DNA from: CAWHQZ01 sp963831645
GTDB taxonomy: Bacteria; Pseudomonadota; Alphaproteobacteria; Rhizobiales; Aestuariivirgaceae
NCBI GenBank assembly: GCA_963831645.1
Contig: CAWHQZ010000028.1
Location: 434,001 to 498,000, forward strand
DNA: 64,000 bases
Direction of reading: 5' to 3'
Below are positions 17,051 through 24,633 of this stretch, piece after piece. The notes below the pieces were generated by a model. That model searched no databases and was not told the DNA's origin. It saw nothing but the letters and a program-made list of their open reading frames with translations. Each line of letters begins with the position of its first letter. Within the stretch, counting starts at the first letter, position 1. The translations under genes and the position numbers were made by a program.

Positions 17051-17073
17051 ATAGGAAGCGGTTTCACTTCCGA
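17051..17073 (+). repeat. Candidate integrase arm site, right copy
   Basis: It begins ATAGGAAGCGGTTTCACTTC and continues CGA, matching 6457-6479 with one difference. A half copy (TCACTTCCGAATTT) follows at 17080-17093 and extends the similarity to the left-end sequence after 6471. Confidence 0.5.
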
Positions 17074-17119
17074 CTAGTGTCACTTCCGAATTTCAAATCT
17101 CGAAATATGCCAGTAAATA

Positions 17120-17168
17120 TTGGTGCGCCGAGCAGGACTTGAACCCGCGACCCCCAGATTCGAAGTCT
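17120..17168. repeat. Right attachment repeat inside tRNA-Arg(TCG)
   Basis: The 49 bases are identical to 6235-6283 and lie within the intact tRNA gene, from its CCA end through the anticodon arm. Confidence 0.9.
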
Positions 17169-17197
17169 GGTGCTCTATCCAGCTGAGCTATCGGCGC
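17121..17197 (-). tRNA. tRNA-Arg (anticodon TCG)
   Basis: The 77-base minus-strand gene folds as a full cloverleaf. The acceptor GCGCCGA pairs with TCGGCGC, the D arm is AGCTCAGCTGGATAGAGC, and the anticodon arm CCAGA-CTTCGAA-TCTGG gives anticodon TCG. The T arm has GGTTCAAGTCC, and the CCA end is encoded. It is the integration site of the island on its 3' side. Confidence 0.95.
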
Positions 17198-17808
17198 GCC
17201 ATCGCGCTTGCCTATAGCACCGGTGCTGCATGAAATTGAAGAGCACGGCGAGACTTCGCGTAGCCCTGGGCGTGCTGACCGCCATTGCAGCCCTTACGAC
17301 GCCTCGCACAATTGATGGCGTAGCGCTTCCGACCGCGTCGGTCACCTGAGCTGCCGCTATCTCACGGTCGTTGACGCGTAAGCCCGTGGTGGTCCGAACG
17401 ACTGGCATTAAGCCGCTGCGGCGCTCAAACAGCTACGATGACTGCCTTCGACTTCTATATCCTAGCCGCAGGGCTCGCCGCGAGCGGTGTAGCCGTCGCC
17501 CGACTCGTCATCACGCTGCCATAACCAGCAGCTACGGTTTTCTCAGCAGGTCGGCCAAGATGCCCATCTCCTCGGATATGAGGCTCACGGCACATCGTGA
17601 TCTTGCCGCGCCCAAGTATGTCGATTTCATCGCAGCGAAGGGGTTCAACCGTCTTGAACAGAGGATACCCGGGCTGGTACGAGGCGCTTCCTGGGGAAGG
17701 GATACGCAAGACGGACAGTAAGCGGATATCTGGAATAGGTGGAGATTGATCAGCACGTGATGGCCGAAAGCGCGGGATTTCGGTAACAACCGGGAGCATG
17801 ACAGTCAC
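17198..17808. other. Gene-free stretch with a decayed copy of a downstream gene start
   Basis: No complete gene is supported. Bases 17322-17367 repeat 18730-18775, within the first codons of the nuclease-helicase gene, with one mismatch in 46 positions. A shorter shared patch (cgccattgcag) lies just upstream of both. The rest shows no motif. Confidence 0.55.
17322..17367 (+). repeat. 46-bp partial copy of the 5' end of the nuclease-helicase gene
   Basis: It corresponds to codons for SASDLVGHLSCRYLT in the gene at 18700. Outside the 46 bases the similarity fades quickly, which suggests an old partial duplication or a footprint of insertion. Confidence 0.6.
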
Positions 17809-18174
17809 ATGAAGCATCAAGCGATCAACTTTGAAGACAAGTTCCGGCTGTTCAGCGAACAGTGGCAGCCGAAGGTCATAGCCGAGATGAACGACTATCA
17901 GTTCAAGCTCGTGCGGCTGGAAGGCGACTTCATCTGGCACGACCACAAGGATACGGACGAGACGTTCATCGTCATCGACGGCAACTTGCGCATCGACTTT
18001 CGCGACGGCGCCATGCACCTGTCGAAGGGGGACATGTTCGTTGTCCCCAAAGGAACCGAGCACAAGCCGTTCGCCGCAACGGAGGTGAAGCTGCTGCTCA
18101 TTGAGCCGCGCGGCGTGCTCAACACGGGTCACGCAGAAAGTGATCGCACCGCGCAGAACGACGTGTGGATTTGA
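17809..18174 (+). CDS. Small cupin-domain protein
   Basis: The 121-residue product is a single cupin barrel. The first motif is WHDHKDTDETFIVIDG (two His and a Glu as metal ligands) and the second is GDMFVVPKGTEHKPFA with a further His. Such stand-alone cupins bind a metal and act in varied roles, from sugar isomerases to sensors; the substrate cannot be told. It stands alone with about 500 gene-poor bases after it. Confidence 0.85.
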   Translation: MKHQAINFEDKFRLFSEQWQPKVIAEMNDYQFKLVRLEGDFIWHDHKDTDETFIVIDGNLRIDFRDGAMHLSKGDMFVVPKGTEHKPFAATEVKLLLIEPRGVLNTGHAESDRTAQNDVWI

Positions 18175-18699
18175 ACGTGCACGGCCCTGGCACTCGCCCT
18201 AGGATCTTGCCGTAGCCGGCTGCCTGCGGACCTCGACGCCGCACAGGAACATGCGGCCTGAGGGAGAACCCAAAGGTCCTCGTAGTCGACTTCAAGCGTC
18301 CAAAAGCAGGCCACCGGCCAGGTTTCGTGATGTGCAGTAATGCCGGGTTCCGGCGAGGACAGCACCCGTGAGATCACGGGTGCTGTCCATTTCGATCTTG
18401 CGCCGGTCAGACTCGGCGAAAGTTTACTGATTACCCGGAGAGCCGGCGGTTATCGCTTCCATCACGCGGTCGAGGTTGAGGCTGCCGGCTGCCATCGTCG
18501 GTCCAGTAGACGAACTCCTTGCGCGGCCACAATTGCGGATTCGATAATACAAAACGCTTCTCGAAACTTCGCATGGATCTGCGACGCTGTACGCGGGACT
18601 TCAAGGCCGAACCTATTCACGCTGACCCAAGCTCTTCAGGATGTGGGCTGAGCGCCTGTCGCCATTGCAGACCCTGTGTTGTGGCGCATAATCGAGGTC
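18175..18699. other. No supported gene between the cupin and nuclease-helicase genes
   Basis: Only short shadow frames occur. No terminator or promoter could be assigned with confidence. Confidence 0.5.
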
Positions 18700-21600
18700 G
18701 TGCGCATCAGCAATGGAATCACTTTGCTCAGCGCTTCCGACCTCGTCGGTCACCTGAGCTGCCGCTATCTCACGGGCCTCGACGCGGCCGTGGCGCGCGG
18801 CGAGCTGGCCGCACCCAGGAACTGGGACCCCAACCTTCAGGTGCTGCGTCAGCGCGGCGCAACCCATGAGCAGCGCTACGTCGAGCATCTCGCGGCAACC
18901 GGCCGCCAGGTCGTCCGCATCGGCGGCGTCGGTATCGATCAGGCGCAGGTTGATGAAACAGTCGCCGCCATGCGCTCCGGTGCGGAAATCATCGTGCAGG
19001 GAGCGCTCTCAGATGGAAACTGGGTGGGCCGCGCCGACATTCTGCGGCGCGTGGAGGGCCAGAGCCGGCTGGGAAGCTGGCACTACGAGGTCATCGACAC
19101 CAAGCTCGCCCGCGAAACGAGCGGCGGAACCATTCTCCAGCTGTGTCTCTATTCCGATCTGCTCGCGAGGCTTCAGGGGTTCCAGTCCGAGTTCATGTAC
19201 GTGGTCGCGCCGTGGTCGAAGTTCGAGCCCGAACGGTTCCGGACCCATGATTTCGCTGCCTACTACCGGCTGGTGCGCGCAAGTCTGGAGGCGGCGGTTC
19301 GGGAGCAGGGGGCGGTCGGCTATCCCGATCCGAAAGAGCACTGCGAGATATGCCGGTGGCGGTGGCAATGCGACGCCAGGCGCCGCGCCGATGACCATCC
19401 CTGCCTGGTCGCCGGCATATCCAGGCTTCAGATCACGGAGCTTGCCGGGCGCGGCGTTGAGACGACCGTCGCGCTCGCCGAAGTAGCGCTTCCCTTGCTG
19501 TGGAAACCCGGCCGCGGCGCCGTCGAGACCTATGTACGCGTCCGCGAACAGGCCCGCGTCCAGGTCGAAGGCAGGTCGACGGGCCGGCCCGTGCACGAGG
19601 TTCTGGATCCGCGGCCGGGCTACGGGCTCACCCGGCTGCCGGAGCCGTCGCCGGGCGACATTTTCTTCGACATCGAGGGCGATCCGTTCGTCGGCGACGG
19701 CGGCCTCGAGTACCTGTTCGGCTATCTGTTTTTTGGGAAGTCGGGAGATCAGCAGTATGTGGGCGACTGGGCGCTGTCGCGGGATGCGGAGCGGCGCGCG
19801 TTCGAGTGCTTTATCGACTTTGTAGCCGCACGCCGGCTCGAGTATCCCGATCTTCACATTTACCACTTCGCGCCTTATGAGCCGGGCGCCCTCAAGCGCC
19901 TGATGGGGCGATATGCGACGCGTGAGGAAGCGCTCGACCGGATGTTGCGGGCATCGCTGTTCGTCGACCTCTACGCGGTCGTCAGGCAAGGCATCAGGGC
20001 CGGCGTCGAGAGTTACTCGATCAAGCAGCTTGAAGCCTTCTACGGGTTTCAGCGCTCGCTCGGCCTGCCGGAGGCCAACCGGGCGCTGGCTGCCGTGCAG
20101 GCCTGCCTTGAGCTTGCCGACCCGGAAAGCATCACGGGCGAGCACAAGGCAGTCATTGAAAGCTACAACCGCGATGACTGCGCGTCGACCGATCGCCTGC
20201 GGAACTGGCTGGAATCGCTTCGGGATGGCCTCGTTGGCAACGGCTCGGCGATCGAGCGTCCGGCGCCTGCCGAGGGCGCGCCCAGTGAAACCGTCGGCGA
20301 ATGGCAGCAGAAGATCGACCGGCTTGCGGCGCGTCTTACCGCCGACATTCCCGCCGACGTTGCCGGCCGCGATGAGAAACAGCAGGCACGATGGCTGCTC
20401 GCCGGTGTGCTGGATTGGCACCGCCGCGAAGACAAGGCAGCATGGTGGGAGTTCTACCGGCTCAAGGAGCTGCCGGCCATCGAGCTGCTGGACGAGCGTT
20501 CTGCCATTTCGGGTCTCGCCTTCCTCGCGGCGGTAGAAGTAGAAAACTGCCGCTCGAGGACGCCCGTTCACCGGTACGGCTTTCCACCTCAGGAAACGCA
20601 GCTGCGCGGGGGCGAGGAGTTGCGGTGCCTCGGTGGCGACAGGTTTGGAAAGGTGAACGCGATTTCCTTCGAGGGTCTCATCGTCGACATAAAGAAACGA
20701 AAGGACAGCGCCGAGGTTCACCCCGCGGCGGTGTTCGCCCACGACGTCATCGACACCAAGGTGCTTGCCCGGTCGCTCTTTGAGCTGGGCGAACATGTGG
20801 CCGAGCACGGCATTGCCGGTGACGATGGATATGAGGCGGCGCGCGATCTTCTGATGCGGCTGCCGCCGCGCGTCGGAAGCAATCCGCTGCGCAGGCTCGG
20901 GGAGACGCCGCTTGAAGCGGCGCTGCGGCTCGCCCCGAATCTCGAGGGAGGCGTTCTGCCCGTGCAGGGTCCGCCCGGCGCCGGCAAGACCTTCACCGGA
21001 GCGCGGCTGATCTGCGAGCTTGTGGCCCGGGGAGCGAAGGTCGGCATCACCGCCGCCAGCCACAAGGTGATCGGCAATCTGTTGGCTGAAGTCATCAAGG
21101 CCGCCGACGAGCGATACATGTCGGTCTCCTGCATCCAGAAGATAAGGGAATCGGAGGAGCCGGAATATGTCTCGCCGTGCATCACCCTCACCACCGACAA
21201 CAAGGAGTTTTTCAACTCCCTGCACTCGACATACGAGATCGGCGCCGGCACCGCCTGGTTGTGGGCGCGGCCGGAGGCCAGAGGCGCTCTCGACGTGTTG
21301 TTCGTGGACGAGGCGGCGCAGATGTCGCTCGCCAACGTGCTGGCGATTTCTCCCGCGGCAAAGGGCCTCGTGCTGCTGGGCGATCCCCAGCAGCTGGAGC
21401 AGCCCATGCAGGGCAGTCATCCCGACGGCGCCGGCGTCTCCGCTCTTGACCACATCCTGGGCGGCCACAAGACCATAGCCGTCGACCGCGGCCTCTTTCT
21501 CGACGAGACCTGGCGCCTGCATCCGGACATCTGCAGGTTCACCTCCGAGCTGTTCTACGAAAGCAAACTGAAATCGAAACCGGGCCTGGAGCAGCAGCGG

Positions 21601-22116
21601 GTCATCTCTTCCGGCCCAATCGCCGGCAGCGGCCTGCGCTATCTGCCGGTCACCCATGACGGCAACCAGAGCTCCTCTCCCGAGGAGGCCGATCGCGTTC
21701 AGATGCTTGTGAACGGGCTGGTCGCGGGCAGTTGCTCATGGGTGAACGGGAAGGGGGAGGAACGCGCTATCGGCCTTGACGACATACTGGTGATCGCCCC
21801 CTACAACGCCCAGGTATTCGAATTGCGCCGCCGCCTCCCCGGAGCGCGCATCGGCACGGTGGACAAGTTCCAGGGCCAGGAAGCGGCGGTGGTCATCTAC
21901 ACGATGACGACCTCGGCGCCCGCCGATGCGCCGCATGGCATGGAGTTCCTGTACAGCCTGAACCGGCTCAACGTCGCCACGTCGCGGGCGCGCTGCGTCT
22001 GCGTTCTGGTGGGAGCGCCGGGTCTTTTCGAGCCCGAGTGCCGGACGCCACGGCAGATGCAATTGGCCAACGCCTTGTGCCGCTATCGGGAAATGGCCGA
22101 GGAGATACGGCTGTGA
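18700..22116 (+). CDS. TM0106-type RecB-like nuclease fused to RNase H-fold domain and SF1 helicase
   Basis: The 1138-residue protein (GTG at 18700; 18676 is an alternative) has three parts. The N-terminal RecB-like nuclease shows GRADILR, YEVIDTKLAR and the QLCLY motif, followed by a four-Cys cluster (C215, C218, C224, C235) as in Fe-S nucleases of the AddB/Cas4 type. The middle holds an RNase H-like DEDD exonuclease domain: DIEGD at 324-328 and YNRDD at 489-493. The C-terminal SF1 Upf1/Dna2-like helicase has Walker A VQGPPGAGKT (755-764), VDEAAQ (869-874), LGDPQQLEQ and NVATSRAR. Such fusions probably process DNA ends or flaps; the cellular role is not established. The gene is intact and isolated. 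Confidence 0.85.
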   Translation: MRISNGITLLSASDLVGHLSCRYLTGLDAAVARGELAAPRNWDPNLQVLRQRGATHEQRYVEHLAATGRQVVRIGGVGIDQAQVDETVAAMRSGAEIIVQGALSDGNWVGRADILRRVEGQSRLGSWHYEVIDTKLARETSGGTILQLCLYSDLLARLQGFQSEFMYVVAPWSKFEPERFRTHDFAAYYRLVRASLEAAVREQGAVGYPDPKEHCEICRWRWQCDARRRADDHPCLVAGISRLQITELAGRGVETTVALAEVALPLLWKPGRGAVETYVRVREQARVQVEGRSTGRPVHEVLDPRPGYGLTRLPEPSPGDIFFDIEGDPFVGDGGLEYLFGYLFFGKSGDQQYVGDWALSRDAERRAFECFIDFVAARRLEYPDLHIYHFAPYEPGALKRLMGRYATREEALDRMLRASLFVDLYAVVRQGIRAGVESYSIKQLEAFYGFQRSLGLPEANRALAAVQACLELADPESITGEHKAVIESYNRDDCASTDRLRNWLESLRDGLVGNGSAIERPAPAEGAPSETVGEWQQKIDRLAARLTADIPADVAGRDEKQQARWLLAGVLDWHRREDKAAWWEFYRLKELPAIELLDERSAISGLAFLAAVEVENCRSRTPVHRYGFPPQETQLRGGEELRCLGGDRFGKVNAISFEGLIVDIKKRKDSAEVHPAAVFAHDVIDTKVLARSLFELGEHVAEHGIAGDDGYEAARDLLMRLPPRVGSNPLRRLGETPLEAALRLAPNLEGGVLPVQGPPGAGKTFTGARLICELVARGAKVGITAASHKVIGNLLAEVIKAADERYMSVSCIQKIRESEEPEYVSPCITLTTDNKEFFNSLHSTYEIGAGTAWLWARPEARGALDVLFVDEAAQMSLANVLAISPAAKGLVLLGDPQQLEQPMQGSHPDGAGVSALDHILGGHKTIAVDRGLFLDETWRLHPDICRFTSELFYESKLKSKPGLEQQRVISSGPIAGSGLRYLPVTHDGNQSSSPEEADRVQMLVNGLVAGSCSWVNGKGEERAIGLDDILVIAPYNAQVFELRRRLPGARIGTVDKFQGQEAAVVIYTMTTSAPADAPHGMEFLYSLNRLNVATSRARCVCVLVGAPGLFEPECRTPRQMQLANALCRYREMAEEIRL

Positions 22117-22126
22117 AGGCCGCCTC

Positions 22127-23368
22127 ATGATGAGGAAGTGGGTCGAGATTCCAACCCATCGCGACTGGCTGATGGCGCGGGCGAGCGAGCTGCTCGACTT
22201 CTTCGAGGGTCGAAGCATCGATCCTGCCGGCGGCTTCTTCGATCTCGACGACACCGGCCGGCCGCTGCCCGCGGTCGTTCAGTCCGGAACTTCGCGAGCC
22301 CGCCAGATCCATGCCACGACACGAATGGTCCACTGCTTCGCCGTCGCCCAGCTGATGGGTCGGCCGGGTGCGAACGCCATGATCGACCATGGCATGGACT
22401 ACCTGTGGACCCGTCACCGTGACCTCGCCAACGGCGGCTACTTCTGGGCCGCTGGTGACGAGGGCCCCGCCGATGACGGCAAGCAGGCCTATGGCCACGC
22501 CTTCGTGCTGCTCGCTGCAGCTTCCGCGAAGGTTGCCGGTCATCCGCACGCCGACCGCATGTTCGACGACGTCGCTGGTGTCATCGAGGATCGTTTTTGG
22601 GAACCGGAGCACGGCGCGGCGGCCGAAGAATTCACGCGCGACTGGCGGCGGTTCAGCCGCTATCGGGGCCAGAACTCGAACATGCATCTGGCCGAGGCCT
22701 GCATGGCCGCTTTCGAGGCGAGTGCCGATCACGCCTGGCTCGCCAAGGCCCAAAGCATCGCTGCACTTCTGATCGGATCGATCACCGCCAGGAACGGCTG
22801 GAGGCTGCCTGAGCACTTCGATGACCGTTGGCAGATCGACCGCGAGTATGCCGGCAGCGACGTTTTCCGTCCCTACGGAACGACGCCCGGTCACTGGCTC
22901 GAGTGGTCGCGGCTCTTGGTGCAGCTATGGGAATTGGGCGGCCGGAAGGCGGGCTGGCTGCCGGATGCTTCGCGGGCCCTGTTTCGCCAGGCGGTCACCG
23001 AAGGCTGGGATGTCGAGAAGGGCGGTTTCTACTATACCCTCGACTGGGAAGGCAGGCCGCACCGCCGCGACCGCTACTGGTGGCCGTGCATGGAAGGCAT
23101 CGGAGCGGCCGCCGTGCTCAACGCCGTCGACGGCGATGCCCTCTATGAACAGTGGTATCGCCGCATCTGGAACTGGGTCGCGAGCCATCTACTCGACCGC
23201 GAATACGGCGGTTTCCGGCCGCAGCTGGACGAGATGCTGAACCCGACGAGCGGGCCCTTCTACGGCAAGCCGGACATCTACCACGCGCTCCAGGCGTGCC
23301 TGATCCCCTTGCTGCCGGCGTCGGGCAGCATCACGCAGGGTCTGTCGACCACCGGCCTGCGGGAATAG
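22127..23368 (+). CDS. AGE-family sugar epimerase/isomerase
   Basis: The 413-residue protein has the (alpha/alpha)6-barrel signatures of N-acylglucosamine 2-epimerase and YihS-type aldose-ketose isomerases: TTRMVHCFAVAQLMG, YGHAFVLLAAA, RGQNSNMHLAEAC and YWWPCMEGIGAA, with the conserved His residues in the MVH, YGH and NMH blocks. Length is as expected. It starts 10 bases after the nuclease-helicase gene, but their functions look unrelated. The M24 peptidase gene follows after 14 bases. The precise sugar substrate is unknown. Confidence 0.85.
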   Translation: MMRKWVEIPTHRDWLMARASELLDFFEGRSIDPAGGFFDLDDTGRPLPAVVQSGTSRARQIHATTRMVHCFAVAQLMGRPGANAMIDHGMDYLWTRHRDLANGGYFWAAGDEGPADDGKQAYGHAFVLLAAASAKVAGHPHADRMFDDVAGVIEDRFWEPEHGAAAEEFTRDWRRFSRYRGQNSNMHLAEACMAAFEASADHAWLAKAQSIAALLIGSITARNGWRLPEHFDDRWQIDREYAGSDVFRPYGTTPGHWLEWSRLLVQLWELGGRKAGWLPDASRALFRQAVTEGWDVEKGGFYYTLDWEGRPHRRDRYWWPCMEGIGAAAVLNAVDGDALYEQWYRRIWNWVASHLLDREYGGFRPQLDEMLNPTSGPFYGKPDIYHALQACLIPLLPASGSITQGLSTTGLRE

Positions 23369-23382
23369 GATACACGTCAAAG

Positions 23383-24633
23383 ATGGAGAACCCCGTGCCA
23401 ACGACCCTTGCGAACTCTATGCCGAATCCTCCGGCAATCCCGTTCGACACCCGGCGCCTCGACGAACTCATGGAGAGGACGGGAATCGATGCATTGCTCG
23501 TGACGTCGAAGCACAACATCCAGTATCTGCTCGGCGGCTATCGCTTCTTTTTCTTCGGCTACATGGACGCGATCGGCGTCAGCCGCTACCTGCCGATCTT
23601 CGTTTATCTGAAGGGTGACCCGGACCGCTCTCTCTACGTCGGCAACCCGATGGAATCCTACGAGCGCGACCTCGGCAAGTTCTGGATGCCGGGTGTCGCG
23701 CCACGCGCCTGGGGCACGCTCGACGCCATGGCGCTTGCGGTTGATCATTTGCGGCGCATGCGGCCGGGCATCAGGCGCATCGGCGTGGAAATCGGTTTCC
23801 TGCCCGCCGATGCGTATCTTGCCCTCAGGCAGGCGCTGCCGGACTGCGGTATCGTCGACGCACTTGTGGTTCTGGAGCGGCTTCGGGCGCGCAAGACTCC
23901 GGAAGAGCTTCGCCTGCTGCGCGAGGCCTCCGAGCGGGTCGTGGAATCGATGCTCGCGGTGATGTCGGGCCACGGACCGGGCACGACGAAGCGGCAGCTC
24001 GTCGAAGCCTTGAAGCGCGAGGAGGTGGCACGCGGAATGGTCTTCGAATATTGCCTCATCACCACCGGCGCCAGCCACAACCGCGCGCCGTCGGAGGAGC
24101 GCTGGGAGGAGGGCCAGATCCTGTCGCTTGATTCCGGCGGCAACTGCGGCGGCTACATCGGCGACCTCTGCAGGATGGCGATTCTGGGCGACCCGGACAG
24201 CGAGCTCGATGAGCTGCTTGCCGAGGTCGACGAGGTCCAGCAGGCCGCGCGCGAGCCGATCCGGGCTGGAGGCACGGGAGCGGAGATTTTTGCCGCGGCG
24301 AAAGCCGTGCTGGCCCGTTCAGCACACCGCAATTTCACGGGCTTCATGGTCCACGGCATGGGCCTCGTCGCCCACGAGGCGCCGCGCCTGACGAGCACCG
24401 GGCCGGTGCCCTACCCGGGAGACGACGCGGAAAGCCCGCTGGCGGCCGGGATGGTCCTTTCCATCGAGACGACGATGCAGCATCCGGCGCGCGGCTTCAT
24501 CAAGCTGGAGGACACGGTCGCCGTGACCGCAACGGGATGCGAGGGTTACGGCGATCGCGGACGCGGCTGGAATTGTGGGGGGCAAAACCGGTCGAGCGAA
24601 TCACGGGGATTGTCCCGCCAGCAGGCCATGTAG
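23383..24633 (+). CDS. M24-family metallopeptidase (Xaa-Pro dipeptidase type) with an aberrant tail
   Basis: The 416-residue product has an N-terminal creatinase-like domain (ALLVTSKHNIQYLLGGYRFF) and a pita-bread catalytic domain with all five metal ligands: the Asp pair in LSLDSGG and YIGDLC, His in MVHGMGLVAHEAP, and two Glu in VLSIETT and FIKLEDTVAV. Function is cleavage of X-Pro dipeptides or a related hydrolase reaction. After GYGDRGRGW the tail (NCGGQNRSSESRGL) has no counterpart in the family and is antisense to the end of the convergent regulator gene. The natural stop was apparently lost in a deletion. Confidence 0.85.
   Translation: MENPVPTTLANSMPNPPAIPFDTRRLDELMERTGIDALLVTSKHNIQYLLGGYRFFFFGYMDAIGVSRYLPIFVYLKGDPDRSLYVGNPMESYERDLGKFWMPGVAPRAWGTLDAMALAVDHLRRMRPGIRRIGVEIGFLPADAYLALRQALPDCGIVDALVVLERLRARKTPEELRLLREASERVVESMLAVMSGHGPGTTKRQLVEALKREEVARGMVFEYCLITTGASHNRAPSEERWEEGQILSLDSGGNCGGYIGDLCRMAILGDPDSELDELLAEVDEVQQAAREPIRAGGTGAEIFAAAKAVLARSAHRNFTGFMVHGMGLVAHEAPRLTSTGPVPYPGDDAESPLAAGMVLSIETTMQHPARGFIKLEDTVAVTATGCEGYGDRGRGWNCGGQNRSSESRGLSRQQAM

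Larger units (their letters stand above)
6235..17168. mobile_element. Genomic island in tRNA-Arg(TCG), phage-satellite-like
   Basis: The island is bounded by a perfect 49-bp direct repeat (6235-6283 and 17120-17168) that is the 3' part of tRNA-Arg(TCG). The complete tRNA survives at the right end, as expected for tyrosine-integrase insertion into a tRNA 3' end. In order it holds integrase (frameshifted), AlpA-like HTH, primase-helicase, iteron-like repeats, an HK97-type capsid gene (frameshifted), P27 small terminase, small unknowns, a small membrane protein, an Mrr restriction operon and an 80-residue unknown. No large terminase, portal, protease or tail genes are present. At about 10.9 kb it fits a phage satellite or a reduced prophage. 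Confidence 0.85.

Noticed and set aside
17438..17524. 28-codon hydrophobic frame (MTAFDFYILAAGLAASGVAV...)
   Set aside because: It could be a membrane peptide, but there is no ribosome binding site or neighbour to support it, and the surrounding sequence is decayed.
19009..21657. Very long open frame (about 880 codons) on the minus strand
   Set aside because: It is antisense to the nuclease-helicase gene. High GC content removes stops from this frame; it has no motif and no ribosome binding site.
22125..23188. Open minus-strand frames over the epimerase gene
   Set aside because: Codon-position shadows of the plus-strand AGE-family gene, which has full family motifs.
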